NCBI GenBank assembly: GCA_014377145.1
Contig: JACMQE010000155.1
Span: 1 to 16,163 of the forward strand
DNA: 16,163 nt
Source: Glaciimonas sp.
Lineage (GTDB): Bacteria; Pseudomonadota; Gammaproteobacteria; Burkholderiales; Burkholderiaceae
Reading direction: 5' to 3'
Shown in pieces: positions 6,143-16,163 of this stretch. Numbering within the stretch: the stretch's first letter is position 1; every line of letters starts with the position of its first letter. The notes under the pieces were generated by a model. The model saw only the letters and a list, made by a program, of their open reading frames with translations. It had not been told where the DNA came from and did not search any database. The position numbers and the translations under genes were made by a program.

Positions 6143-7414
6143 TCAGATACGAACTTCACCGTGACCAAACACGATATATTTTAGCGATGTTAAGCCTTCC
6201 AGTCCGACTGGACCACGCGCATGTAACTTGTCGTTCGAAATTCCAATTTCAGCACCTAGTCCAAACTCGAAACCATCCGCAAAACGGGTCGATGCGTTAA
6301 TGATGACGGAGGCCGAATCGACCTCACGCAAAAACCGCATTGAGTGCGAGTAATTTTCAGTGACGATGCTATCAGTGTGGTGAGAAGAGTAGTGATTAAT
6401 GTGCGTAATCGCTTCATCTATATCTTCGACAATTTTGACCGCCAGAATTGCCGCCAGATATTCAGTGCCCCAGTCATTTTCAGTCGCGGCGGTCAAATGT
6501 GGGTAGTCGCAGGACCGCAATATCTTGCTAGCCTCGGCATCGGCGCGCAGTTCGACGTCTTTGGTAAGATATAAATGCGCCAGTTCGGGCAACACATGTG
6601 GCGCAACTGAACGCGCTATTAACAAAGTCTCCATCGTGTTGCAGGTGCCGTAACGATGACATTTGGCGTTGAAGGCGATTGCCAGTGCTTCCTTTTGATC
6701 CGCTGCATTGTCGATATAGACATGACAAATTCCATCCAGATGTTTGATCATCGGGACTTTGGATTCTTTGATTAAGCGTTCTATCAAACTTTTTCCTCCG
6801 CGCGGGATGATGACGTCGACGTATTCCGGCATACTTATCAAGGTTCCGACTGCTGCGCGATCGGTAGTCTCGATAACTTGTACTGCATCGCTAGGCAAAC
6901 CGGCACCCTTCAATCCTTCTTTGACTATTTTTGCCAAAGCCTGATTACATTGAATTGCCTCCGAGCCACCGCGTAAAATTGTTGCATTCCCACTCTTGAT
7001 GCATAACCCGGCAGCATCGATAGTAACATTCGGACGCGCTTCATAAATGATGCCGATGACACCTAGTGGTACACGCATTTGGCCAACTTGAATCCCGGTC
7101 GGGCGATATTTCATGTTGGAAATTTCACCGATCGGATCAGGTAGGGCAACGATTTGTTGCAAGCCTTTGACCATGGCCGCGATGGCTTTATCGGATAAGG
7201 TTAGACGATCCAACAGCTCTTCTTCCAGCCCGCTGGCGCGTGCTGCTTCTAAATCTTTTTGATTTGTGGTGCGCAGTTTAGTCGCATCGCGGCAGATTGC
7301 TTCTGCGATCAATGTTAATGCGCGATTTTTAGTAGCAGTATCTGCGCGGGCCATTAAACGTGAAGCTGCGCGAGCCCGTTGGCCGACATTAGTGATGTAT
7401 TGTTTGGTGTCCAT
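6143..7414 (-). CDS. proA: Gamma-glutamyl phosphate reductase
   Basis: Second enzyme of proline synthesis: NADPH-dependent reduction of glutamyl 5-phosphate to glutamate semialdehyde in the cytoplasm. At 423 residues it matches the family's usual length. The aldehyde-dehydrogenase fold is recognisable throughout. Visible signatures are [17 protein letters not shown] (115-131), [13 protein letters not shown] (141-153), [13 protein letters not shown] (199-211) and the catalytic-cysteine motif [15 protein letters not shown], with the nucleophile at C258. The C-terminus [10 protein letters not shown], followed by [13 protein letters not shown], is also typical. ATG 7414 has only a weak ribosome site (GAAG). 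No proB is adjacent. It lies downstream of holA after a 128-base gap, so it may have its own promoter. Confidence 0.97.
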   Translation of the reverse strand: MDTKQYITNVGQRARAASRLMARADTATKNRALTLIAEAICRDATKLRTTNQKDLEAARASGLEEELLDRLTLSDKAIAAMVKGLQQIVALPDPIGEISNMKYRPTGIQVGQMRVPLGVIGIIYEARPNVTIDAAGLCIKSGNATILRGGSEAIQCNQALAKIVKEGLKGAGLPSDAVQVIETTDRAAVGTLISMPEYVDVIIPRGGKSLIERLIKESKVPMIKHLDGICHVYIDNAADQKEALAIAFNAKCHRYGTCNTMETLLIARSVAPHVLPELAHLYLTKDVELRADAEASKILRSCDYPHLTAATENDWGTEYLAAILAVKIVEDIDEAITHINHYSSHHTDSIVTENYSHSMRFLREVDSASVIINASTRFADGFEFGLGAEIGISNDKLHARGPVGLEGLTSLKYIVFGHGEVRI

Positions 7415-7542
7415 AATACTTCATTGATCTAATCTGTTGGAAAGTGGAGCCAATTCCGCTGGCTTTTTCTTGTTTACCTTGTCTATCTTTTATAGGGTGT
7501 CGATCTAATCATCGCCGCGCTTTGTCAGGGCCATACCAGATG

Positions 7543-8562
7543 TCATGAAGAACGTGCAACTTTTAACCCTAATTGCAACAAAGCATCCCACGCGTCACCC
7601 GCAAATACTTTGTCGCGTAAACCTTTGACCATTTTGTCAATTTGCGCTGCTTGTTGCAGCGCCGCTTCGATTGTCGACATTGATAAACGCTGCAGGGCTG
7701 GCTCCATTAAACGCTCACGCGGACCCCAGATACGATATTCTTTTAGCAGGGTATTTAACGGACGGCCTTGGATCATGCCTGATTTTAATTTCAATAAGGT
7801 GCGACATTCTTCCGAAATTGCCCACAGTACTAGCGACAGCGCTTCGCCTTCGCCTTTTAAACCGTCGATCATCCTCACCAGACGCCCGATATCACCAGCA
7901 AGCATGGCCTCGTTCAATTTAAAAACATCATAGCGCGCCACATTCAACACTGCATCTTGGATTTGCTCAAAACTAAGCTTGCCTGGTGAGTACAACAACG
8001 CCAGTTTTTGGATTTCTTGATGTGCCGCCAACAAATTCCCTTCAACGCGATCCGCAATAAAATCAAGTGATTGGCGATCAGTACTTTGCTGCTGTACTGC
8101 CATCCGCACACCAATCCAGTTTGGTAACTGTGGACGCTCAATTTGTGGGATGTCGATATAGACACTGGTCTGCTGCAACGATGCAACCCACGCCGCTTTT
8201 TGGGTGGCCCAATCCAGCTTTGGCAACGTGATAATGGTGATGTTATCTGGATTGAGTGTAGCGGCATATTGCTGTAACGCCTGACTGCCATCTTTACCCG
8301 GCTTGCCGGTCGGGATGCGTAACTCAATTAGTTTCTTGTCACCGAAGAGCGATTGTGATTGGTTCGCGGTCTGTAATTCCCCCCATTTAAAACTGCGATC
8401 AACAATCAGCACATCGCGTTCGGTGCAACCAATAGCACGTGCACTTTTTCGAATTTTGTTAGCCGCTTCCAGTGCCAGCAGATGCTCGTCGCTGGTGATG
8501 ACGTACAGCTGGGCCACTGTTTTAGTCAGGTGAGTATCAAGGGCTTCAATCCGCAGTTGCAT
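7543..8562 (-). CDS. holA: DNA polymerase III subunit delta
   Basis: The clamp-loader delta subunit, which opens the beta sliding clamp during replication; 339 residues, as usual for HolA. Family features are the N-terminal segment YVITSDEHLLALEAANKIR, LFGDKKLIELR at about 92-102, and the central VEGNLLAAHQEIQKLALLY, followed by a helical C-terminal domain (RYDVFKLNEAMLAGD and LWAISEECRTLLKL). A ribosome site (GAGG) lies six bases before ATG 8562. It begins 11 bases after the lptE stop, so the two are co-transcribed, an arrangement conserved in many Proteobacteria. The C-terminal end at KVARSS looks complete. Confidence 0.95.
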   Translation of the reverse strand: MQLRIEALDTHLTKTVAQLYVITSDEHLLALEAANKIRKSARAIGCTERDVLIVDRSFKWGELQTANQSQSLFGDKKLIELRIPTGKPGKDGSQALQQYAATLNPDNITIITLPKLDWATQKAAWVASLQQTSVYIDIPQIERPQLPNWIGVRMAVQQQSTDRQSLDFIADRVEGNLLAAHQEIQKLALLYSPGKLSFEQIQDAVLNVARYDVFKLNEAMLAGDIGRLVRMIDGLKGEGEALSLVLWAISEECRTLLKLKSGMIQGRPLNTLLKEYRIWGPRERLMEPALQRLSMSTIEAALQQAAQIDKMVKGLRDKVFAGDAWDALLQLGLKVARSS

Positions 8563-8573
8563 GCCGGGCCTCG

Positions 8574-9185
8574 TTATGACGCTGGGGTGGTTGGGCTTGT
8601 CGGCGATACCAAGGTTCCAGGCGTTGCTGATTGTATTAATACGTTAGTGATTCCGGTGTTAGTTGGTTTGAGGGCCGTAAGACGCCGCAGAATTTGACGG
8701 ACCAGATCAGTTTGCATATCCCGATACAACAATGCTTCCTCAGTAACTTTTGATAGTTCTTGCGATTCGTTATAGCTGATTTCGCGCTTGAGTGTGATTT
8801 GGATGGGGGCCATTAATTCTTTTTGATGCGCATCTTTCAAGCGAAATGAGAATTTGGAATACAAAATGTATTCACGCGCACGGCCCTGACTGTTAAGGGC
8901 CAAAATTACTTTCTCCTGGATTTGCGAGAGCACTTCTAAAATCGCCTCGGCACCTTCTTCCTTTGCCAATACAGTAGTATTGCCACTGGATATGATGTTA
9001 CGTTTCAATTCGATGCCCAATGGCATACCGGTAGCCGAGCCCAGATAGATGGATTTGAATGGTAAATTGGACGCCCCACGTAAATGGAAGCCGCACGCTG
9101 CGAGCATTGTGCTGAGTGTGAAAATCATTAAACAGCTTATCGACCAACGGGGAAAAATTTGGTGGCTCATGGAAATACATGTCAT
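8574..9185 (-). CDS. lptE: LPS-assembly lipoprotein LptE
   Basis: Outer-membrane lipoprotein that plugs the LptD barrel and helps insert lipopolysaccharide; 203 residues. A lipoprotein signal peptide is visible: a hydrophobic stretch, then the lipobox LAAC with the lipidated C31, followed by GFHLRG, the typical LptE mature start. The body contains QGRAREYILYSKFSFRL and REISYNESQ, also family-like, and a Thr/Pro/Ser-rich tail from about residue 170. ATG 9185 is chosen because AAGGA precedes it by eight bases; ATG five codons later lacks one. It sits between leuS and holA, the conserved leuS-lptE-holA order. A strong hairpin separates it from leuS. Confidence 0.93.
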   Translation of the reverse strand: MTCISMSHQIFPRWSISCLMIFTLSTMLAACGFHLRGASNLPFKSIYLGSATGMPLGIELKRNIISSGNTTVLAKEEGAEAILEVLSQIQEKVILALNSQGRAREYILYSKFSFRLKDAHQKELMAPIQITLKREISYNESQELSKVTEEALLYRDMQTDLVRQILRRLTALKPTNTGITNVLIQSATPGTLVSPTSPTTPAS

Positions 9186-9231
9186 ACAGATATTCCTTGT
9201 TTCAAAATGCGGTACAGCATGCCTATGCCTA

Positions 9232-9271
9232 TGCCTGGGCTAGCCCGCCGATATTTGGGCTGGCCCAGGCA
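9232..9271. repeat. 15-bp inverted repeat between leuS and lptE
   Basis: TGCCTGGGCTAGCCC (9232-9246) and GGGCTGGCCCAGGCA (9257-9271) pair at 14 of 15 positions around a 10-base loop. It is GC-rich in a modest-GC context. It begins 24 bases after the leuS stop and ends about 47 bases before lptE. TGCCTA is also repeated just to the left (9220-9231). No T-run follows on the minus strand, so it is more likely an mRNA-stabilising or attenuating hairpin than a full terminator. Confidence 0.7.
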
Positions 9272-9294
9272 CAAGATGAAGCTTATTGCCAACA

Positions 9295-11955
<2,661 letters not shown>

Positions 11956-12011
11956 TCAGGCTAAAAAAGTGAATGTGAGAAGGCATTGGGTGAACTCGCC
12001 GGTAGCCAATG

Positions 12012-12017
12012 ATTATA
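12012..12017 (-). promoter_or_regulatory. Candidate -10 element for leuS
   Basis: A perfect TATAAT on the minus strand, 65 bases above the leuS ATG. No good -35 hexamer is visible at the usual distance (TCGCAC at 17 bases). The rest of the 233-base leuS-exbD gap shows no coding frame with family resemblance. Confidence 0.4.
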
Positions 12018-12179
12018 CTGGTTCAGGTGCGGATGTGCGACAGCAGACTTGCGCAGAGGTTACTGAAGGCGCAATATGTGGTTTCGGTTAGCCTATTAAT
12101 GCAGGAGTGCGTTGCATGTAGCTATCCGGTTTTTAGTTGTACCCTTTGGGAGTGGTGCGGGGGATGGTTAAGTTTATAA

Positions 12180-12611
12180 CTACTTCGCCGCTTGTGTCTT
12201 TTTCGGATCATTGACGAAGCCGATTTTAGTCATCCCGTTATTTTGTGCTAGAGACATCACTTCTGCCAATACTTGATAGCGGGTGTCCTTATCGGCGCGT
12301 AATTGCAGTTCCGATTGGGGTCGTTTCTGTGCTGCGGCGATTAGCCGAGGTGCTAGCTCACTTTCGGTGATTAGCGCATCGTTCCAGTACATTTTTCCGG
12401 CGTGGTCAATAGACAATGCAATCGTTTCCGGCTTTTCGGGCGCCGGGGCCGACTTTGCTTTGGGTAAGTCGATTTTAACCGCATGCGTGAATAATGGTGC
12501 CGTGATAATAAATATCACCAGTAGCACCAACATCACGTCTACCATTGGCGTGATGTTGATATCGGCCATGGGTGCTGGGTGCTGATTGTCGTTGAATCCG
12601 CCGAATGCCAT
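12180..12611 (-). CDS. exbD: Biopolymer transport protein ExbD/TolR (second copy)
   Basis: Second ExbD-family protein in the window, 143 residues. A cytoplasmic N-terminus (MAFGGFNDN) is followed by one membrane helix at about 22-42 (TPMVDVMLVLLVIFIITAPL) containing the conserved D25, and by a periplasmic domain ending KIGFVNDPKK. A good ribosome site (AGGA, about 7 bases before ATG 12611) is present. It forms a pair with the ExbB-like gene upstream (91-base gap with a tandem 9-mer) and lies between that gene and leuS. It resembles the first copy across the helix and the C-terminus. No tonB is adjacent, so this pair could serve the same TonB, another one, or a TolA-like partner. Confidence 0.9.
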   Translation of the reverse strand: MAFGGFNDNQHPAPMADINITPMVDVMLVLLVIFIITAPLFTHAVKIDLPKAKSAPAPEKPETIALSIDHAGKMYWNDALITESELAPRLIAAAQKRPQSELQLRADKDTRYQVLAEVMSLAQNNGMTKIGFVNDPKKTQAAK

Positions 12612-12660
12612 TCTTTATCCTGAATTAATAGTTGTCTGGATTGTCTATAAAAAATGATAC

Positions 12661-12678
12661 GTTGGAACAGTTGGAACA
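12661..12678. repeat. Tandem 9-bp direct repeat
   Basis: GTTGGAACA occurs twice in exact tandem in the 91-base gap between the second exbB and exbD. The unit could be a replication-slippage product or a protein-binding site; nothing else in the gap supports either reading. Confidence 0.6.
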
Positions 12679-12702
12679 CGGCAGCGAAGCAATATGGGCT
12701 GA

Positions 12703-13395
12703 TTATTTCCCGACCCGGCTACCCGTTGTCAGATAGGCGTGGAGGTCGTGTGCAAATGCATCTAATTCAGCGAGTGTAATCCGATTGACGCGGGTGAACG
12801 CGTTGTACGCCAATACAGCGGGAATCGCGACGACCAAACCAAGTGCAGTCATGATTAGTGCCTCACCAACCGGCCCCGCGACTTTGTCGATTTGAACCGT
12901 ACCGGATGTAGAAACGGCCATTAATGCGTGATAAACACCCCAGACGGTACCAAACAAACCAACGAATGGGGCCGTTGAACCGACCGAGGCCAGTAATGTC
13001 AATCCGCTTTCCAGCCTGGATGACACCCGATTGATTTCGCGGCGTAACGTACGCGTAATTAATTCGCCAAGATCGGTTCCTGCATTCAGTGAAGCGGCAG
13101 AGTTGCCCGCCGCTGGCGTTCTGATAGCAGCGGCGTCAGCTGCTTGTTCTGCTAATGGTACATACACGTTTTCGGTATCCACGGGCTTGATGATGGAAAT
13201 AGCATCGCTCAGCGTGGGTGCTTGCCAAAAACCATCCAGTGCGGAAGCACTACGCCGGATGCGCCATGAACTTAAAGTTTTAGAAAGAATGTAAAACCAA
13301 CTGATGACCGACATCAACAAAAGTAAGTAAGCCACTGCGTTAGAGATGGCGTCGCTTTGCGACCAATATTGAGCGAACACAAGATTATCATTCAT
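12703..13395 (-). CDS. exbB: MotA/TolQ/ExbB-family proton channel protein (second copy)
   Basis: A 230-residue inner-membrane protein. The first membrane helix is at about 18-40 (VAYLLLLMSVISWFYIL). The conserved pair of helices carries ASVGSTAPFVGLFGTVWGVY and KVAGPVGEALIMTALGLVVA, nearly the same as in the first ExbB. The cytoplasmic loop between helices 1 and 2 is shorter, alanine-rich and lacks the histidine patch of the first copy. It begins 26 bases after the dapB stop and is followed by its ExbD partner, so dapB, exbB and exbD may form one transcript. ExbB is preferred over TolQ because no tolA, tolB or pal is nearby, but the distinction cannot be settled here. Confidence 0.9.
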   Translation of the reverse strand: MNDNLVFAQYWSQSDAISNAVAYLLLLMSVISWFYILSKTLSSWRIRRSASALDGFWQAPTLSDAISIIKPVDTENVYVPLAEQAADAAAIRTPAAGNSAASLNAGTDLGELITRTLRREINRVSSRLESGLTLLASVGSTAPFVGLFGTVWGVYHALMAVSTSGTVQIDKVAGPVGEALIMTALGLVVAIPAVLAYNAFTRVNRITLAELDAFAHDLHAYLTTGSRVGK

Positions 13396-13421
13396 GTTGT
13401 TGATCCCGATGGTGGTGTAAA

Positions 13422-14231
13422 TTAGCGTAGACCAAGCACATCCTGCATGTCATACAGCCCTGTAATTTTATTACTCAGGAAACGTGCGGCACGCAGACTG
13501 CCATGCGCATAGGTGATCCGGCTCGAGGATTTGTGGGTAATTTCGACGCGTTCACCATCGCCAGCAAACAAGACCGTATGATCTCCTACAATATCGCCGC
13601 CACGAATGGTAGCGAAACCGATAGAGGAGGAGTCACGTTCGCCGGTCACACCTTCACGTGAATAGACCGCGACATCGTCGAGCGTACGACCTAGTGCACC
13701 AGCAATCACCTCACCCATTTTTAGGGCCGTTCCAGAAGGTGCATCGACTTTATGCCGATGATGCGCTTCGATGATTTCAATGTCATAGCCGTGCGAAAAG
13801 TTTTTCGCGGCAAATTCTAGCAATTTCAAGGTGACATTAACGCCGACACTCATGTTGGGTGCGAACATGATTGCTGTCTTTTTTGCCGCCTCTAAAATTG
13901 CTGCTTTTCCCATTGCATCAAAGCCGGTAGTGCCAATGATCATCTTAATACCATGTTCAGCGCAGTATGCCAGGTGCCTCAGTGTTCCTTCAGGGCGTGT
14001 AAAGTCAATCAGATAGTCAGCATTTTTCAAGGCGGCGGCGATATCGGATTCGATGTTCACGCCAGCAAATTTTCCCAGAAAAGTAGCTGCATCATACCCA
14101 AGTCCAGGGGAGGCAGGCACGTCTAGCGCTCCAGTTAATATCGTATCTTCAGCATGTTGAATTAATTCAATCAGCATGCGACCCATGCGCCCGGATGCGC
14201 CAGCAACGGCAATTTTCATTTGGTTCATCAT
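13422..14231 (-). CDS. dapB: 4-hydroxy-tetrahydrodipicolinate reductase
   Basis: Enzyme of the diaminopimelate/lysine pathway that reduces hydroxytetrahydrodipicolinate with NAD(P)H. From ATG 14231 it has 269 residues, the family norm. The nucleotide-binding GASGRMG is at 11-17 behind a beta strand (KIAVA). The catalytic signature [16 protein letters not shown] is at 156-170, with H157, H158 and K161 as the usual catalytic and substrate-binding residues. IGTTGFD and [10 protein letters not shown] are also typical. No strong ribosome site is visible; ATG codons at positions 1, 2 and 5 are all possible, and the one at 5 (MKIAVAG) gives the most usual N-terminus. It follows bamE after 33 bases. 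Confidence 0.97.
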   Translation of the reverse strand: MMNQMKIAVAGASGRMGRMLIELIQHAEDTILTGALDVPASPGLGYDAATFLGKFAGVNIESDIAAALKNADYLIDFTRPEGTLRHLAYCAEHGIKMIIGTTGFDAMGKAAILEAAKKTAIMFAPNMSVGVNVTLKLLEFAAKNFSHGYDIEIIEAHHRHKVDAPSGTALKMGEVIAGALGRTLDDVAVYSREGVTGERDSSSIGFATIRGGDIVGDHTVLFAGDGERVEITHKSSSRITYAHGSLRAARFLSNKITGLYDMQDVLGLR

Positions 14232-14264
14232 TGATTTAAATTCTGATTTTAATAGATTGATGCG

Positions 14265-14840
14265 TCATTTTACGGTCGATGTGGGAGGCGGTAGCGGCAC
14301 ATTTTTGGCAATTCCGGCATCTTTGGTCGCTTTTTCAGCTTCTTTTTTACCGCCGGAAATACGCACTAGATATTCGGCTTCGGTCGGTAGGTCGCCACCG
14401 CCTTCAACACGGATCACAAGATTGTTCTTGAAGTACACGCTGACACGGCTTGATGTGATTTCGCCCTTGCCTTTTTGCAGGCGGAATACATAATCCCAGC
14501 GATTCGCGTGAAATATATCTACCAGTAGCGGCGTGCCTAGTGCAAACGTCACTTGCTCGATAGTCATGCCTTCTTTAACTTGCGAGATCATTTCTCTCGA
14601 TACAAAATTGCCCTGCTGAATATTCGGACGATAAGGTGAAAAAATTCCGAAAAAATGCTGATTCTTGACAGTTTTGACACCCGTACCTGGTGTGTTGGCG
14701 GTTACTGGCACCGTATTCGGGTTGTCGATAAGCGGATTTTTTGATGCGCAACCAGCCAGCAATGCCACCGAAACGGCAAATGTTATCAAAGTATTATTGC
14801 GAGCAGAGGTAAGGGTAATGCAAGAGAGCAACATTCGCAT
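14265..14840 (-). CDS. bamE: Outer membrane assembly lipoprotein BamE
   Basis: Small lipoprotein of the BAM complex that inserts beta-barrel proteins into the outer membrane (older name SmpA/OmlA). The signal peptide ends in the lipobox LLAGC, with C31 lipidated. The SmpA/OmlA domain follows at about 65-155, with YRPNIQQGNFVSREMISQVK, EGMTIEQVTFALGTPLL and FHANRWDYVFRL. At 191 residues it is longer than E. coli BamE (113) because of a Lys/Pro-rich tail, which is usual in Burkholderiales. It is divergent from fur across a 74-base promoter region, an arrangement common in Proteobacteria, and precedes dapB. Confidence 0.94.
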   Translation of the reverse strand: MRMLLSCITLTSARNNTLITFAVSVALLAGCASKNPLIDNPNTVPVTANTPGTGVKTVKNQHFFGIFSPYRPNIQQGNFVSREMISQVKEGMTIEQVTFALGTPLLVDIFHANRWDYVFRLQKGKGEITSSRVSVYFKNNLVIRVEGGGDLPTEAEYLVRISGGKKEAEKATKDAGIAKNVPLPPPTSTVK

Positions 14841-14846
14841 AAGGGT

Positions 14847-14886
14847 CTCAATTGATTGAGCAATTGTGCTAAAACATTATATTATA
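14847..14886. promoter_or_regulatory. Divergent bamE-fur promoter region
   Basis: For fur, TTGAGC (14856-14861) and TATTAT (14880-14885), 18 bases apart, make a plausible sigma-70 promoter. For bamE, two overlapping TATAAT hexamers on the minus strand (14876-14881 and 14881-14886) are candidate -10 elements without clear -35 partners. A short palindrome, CTCAATTGATTGAG (14847-14860), overlaps the fur -35 and could be an operator. It does not resemble a Fur box. Confidence 0.5.
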
Positions 14887-14914
14887 AAACAAATCATCCA
14901 TTTGCGACGTAAAC

Positions 14915-15334
14915 ATGCCTAACAATCCATCTGAACTAAAAGCAAGCGGCCTAAAAGCCACCTTGCCGCGACTTAAAATCCTTGAAATCTTCCAAAATAG
15001 CGAAGTCCGTCATCTGAGCGCTGAAGATGTTTATAAAATTTTGCTGAACGAAAATCTTGATGTCGGCTTGGCAACCGTATATCGTGTGTTGACGCAATTT
15101 GAGCAAGCTGGTTTGTTGCAGCGTAATCATTTTGAGACCGGCAAAGCAGTTTTCGAGCTTAATGAAGGCTCCCACCATGATCATCTAGTTTGTCTGGTCT
15201 GTGGTTTGGTGGAAGAGTTTTACGATGAAGATATCGAAGATCGCCAAAAAGCCGTCGCTGAAGAGCATGGCTTCGAGATCGCCGATCATGCATTGGCTTT
15301 GTATGGCCATTGCCGGTCATGCGTTAGAAAATAG
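14915..15334 (+). CDS. fur: Ferric uptake regulator Fur
   Basis: Iron-responsive repressor of 139 residues. The N-terminal winged helix contains [10 protein letters not shown] and [17 protein letters not shown], the usual DNA-recognition helix region. The metal-binding dimerisation domain has [11 protein letters not shown] (H87, H88, H90, C93, C96) and the C-terminal C133-x-x-C136 pair, matching the structural zinc site. It is the only clear plus-strand gene and is divergent from bamE. The likely target in this window is the Fur-box candidate above hemP. The more usual LDCG after HHDHLVC is LVCG here, a minor difference. The ribosome site is weak. Confidence 0.97.
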   Translation: MPNNPSELKASGLKATLPRLKILEIFQNSEVRHLSAEDVYKILLNENLDVGLATVYRVLTQFEQAGLLQRNHFETGKAVFELNEGSHHDHLVCLVCGLVEEFYDEDIEDRQKAVAEEHGFEIADHALALYGHCRSCVRK

Positions 15335-15338
15335 GCGT

Positions 15339-15372
15339 ATTGTTTCTAACAGCGCATTGCGCGGTAAACAAT
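15339..15372. terminator. Possible bidirectional terminator between fur and hrcA
   Basis: ATTGTTT (15339-15345) and AAACAAT (15366-15372) can pair, with an inner GCGC-att-GCGC (15352-15362) making an interrupted hairpin. It starts five bases after the fur stop and ends five bases before the hrcA stop, so it sits where two converging genes need termination. The T-run is poor. Confidence 0.35.
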
Positions 15373-15376
15373 TTGC

Positions 15377-16163
15377 TTAATAATTTGAGATTAGCTTGGC
15401 GGTAAGGCCCACAATCAGAATCACTTTTTGATAAGCCATACGGTTCGGTCCGATTACGCCCAGTTTGCCAACAATCTTGCCGTTGACCTCATACGACGCA
15501 TTAACCACGCTCATTTCTTCCATTGTGACTAATTGAGACTCGCCGCCGATGAAAATTTGCACACCGGTCGCTTCGCCAGAGATATCCAGTAATCGCATCG
15601 AATTAGTTTTTTGCTCAAACATATCGAAAAGTTTGTGCAACGAGGCCCTGCTCGACGAAAGATCGGTCATGCTCAGAAGATTGCGCTCGCCGGAAATCAC
15701 AACATCATCCGCGTTATCAGTCATAGCATCGCTGCCGGCCTCTCCACCGCTGCTTGCAGCAAACGCGTTATGTCATCGCGAACTGTATCACTTCTTTCTG
15801 CAAGCGCAAACGAACGGCATCAAGATTGTGTCCGCCGTATTGCTGATTGATGCAATTTGCTGCTTGTATCAGCTGGGATGGTGTGTAATCCACATCGGTC
15901 AGCAACAGTCGATTCTGGACGTCCCTGCTAGGGCCTACAATGATTAGCAATATGCGTTTCTCAGAGAGTATTAAAAACTCGATTTGCTGGAAGGTTGATT
16001 CATGTCTCTGTGTTAGGACGAAACCGGCAAAATGCGATATTGACGATAAAACTTGCGCAGCGTTGGCAATGATCTTTTGGGGAGAATTGGTTTGCAAGCG
16101 CGATTGCATTCTCGATTCGAGCGCGCTTGCATCGATCGGCTGAACCGTCAGCAGTGTGTCGAC
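15377..16163 (-). pseudogene. hrcA: Heat-inducible transcription repressor HrcA, frameshifted, 5' end outside window
   Basis: HrcA represses groESL/dnaK operons by binding CIRCE sites. The N-terminal DNA-binding part lies beyond the right edge. From the edge the minus strand reads VDTLLTVQPIDASALESR, then FQQIEFLILSEKRILLIIV and DVDYTPSQLIQAANCINQQY, clear HrcA. At about 15780-15782 the frame fails: [13 protein letters not shown] follows only after a one-base loss, while the original frame stops at 15768-15770. At about 15740-15743 an extra two bases (or one lost) shift it again to [13 protein letters not shown] and onward through [14 protein letters not shown] and [13 protein letters not shown]. 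The end, LTAKLISNY, is shorter than the usual longer tail after LLSN. Two close lesions argue for a pseudogene; sequence error is the alternative. Confidence 0.8.

Noticed and set aside
7448..7472. Plus-strand terminator-like AGCCA/TGGCT with T-run between holA and proA
   Set aside because: The stem is only five base pairs and the T-run lies on the strand opposite to both genes, with no plus-strand gene ending there.

Overview
This window looks like chromosomal DNA of a betaproteobacterium in the order Burkholderiales, most likely close to Oxalobacteraceae. The assignment rests on protein character and on the block bamE-dapB-exbB-exbD-leuS-lptE-holA-proA, which I recall as typical of that group. 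It is inference, not a database result. Base composition is moderate and unusually AT-rich between genes for this order. Nearly all genes lie on the minus strand; fur is the only convincing plus-strand gene.

Layout from low to high coordinates (transcription of minus genes runs right to left). 1-3050: an iron/heme-uptake cluster read hemP, a broken small gene, bfd, tonB, exbB, exbD, with a good Fur-box candidate just upstream of hemP. 3050-3462: about 400 bases with no gene but one copy of a dispersed repeat. 3463-5934: an RlmL-like rRNA methyltransferase, a broken 2-hydroxychromene-2-carboxylate isomerase gene and hemJ. 6143-11946: proA, holA, lptE and leuS, all housekeeping. 12180-14840: a second exbD/exbB pair, dapB and bamE. 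14915-15334: fur, divergent from bamE. 15377-16163: the 3' part of hrcA, which carries frameshifts and runs off the right edge.

How the genes relate. HemP, Bfd, TonB and ExbBD serve regulated iron or heme import and iron mobilisation. Fur, encoded at the other end, is the expected repressor of that cluster. HemJ belongs to heme synthesis. LptE and BamE are outer-membrane assembly lipoproteins. No TonB-dependent receptor or heme transporter is present here.

The unusual content is of three kinds. (1) Three genes in 16 kb are broken (the gene between hemP and bfd, the isomerase, and hrcA), which suggests ongoing gene decay or clustered sequence errors. (2) A family of roughly 95-bp repeats has four copies at 1281, 3179, 4832 and 5983, all in the same orientation and all just downstream of a minus-strand gene. 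(3) The premature stop of the isomerase lies exactly in one arm of a perfect 14-bp inverted repeat, as a template-switch mutation would leave it. I see no rRNA, tRNA, CRISPR array or transposase gene. Bases 1-68, beyond the exbD stop codon, show nothing I can name.
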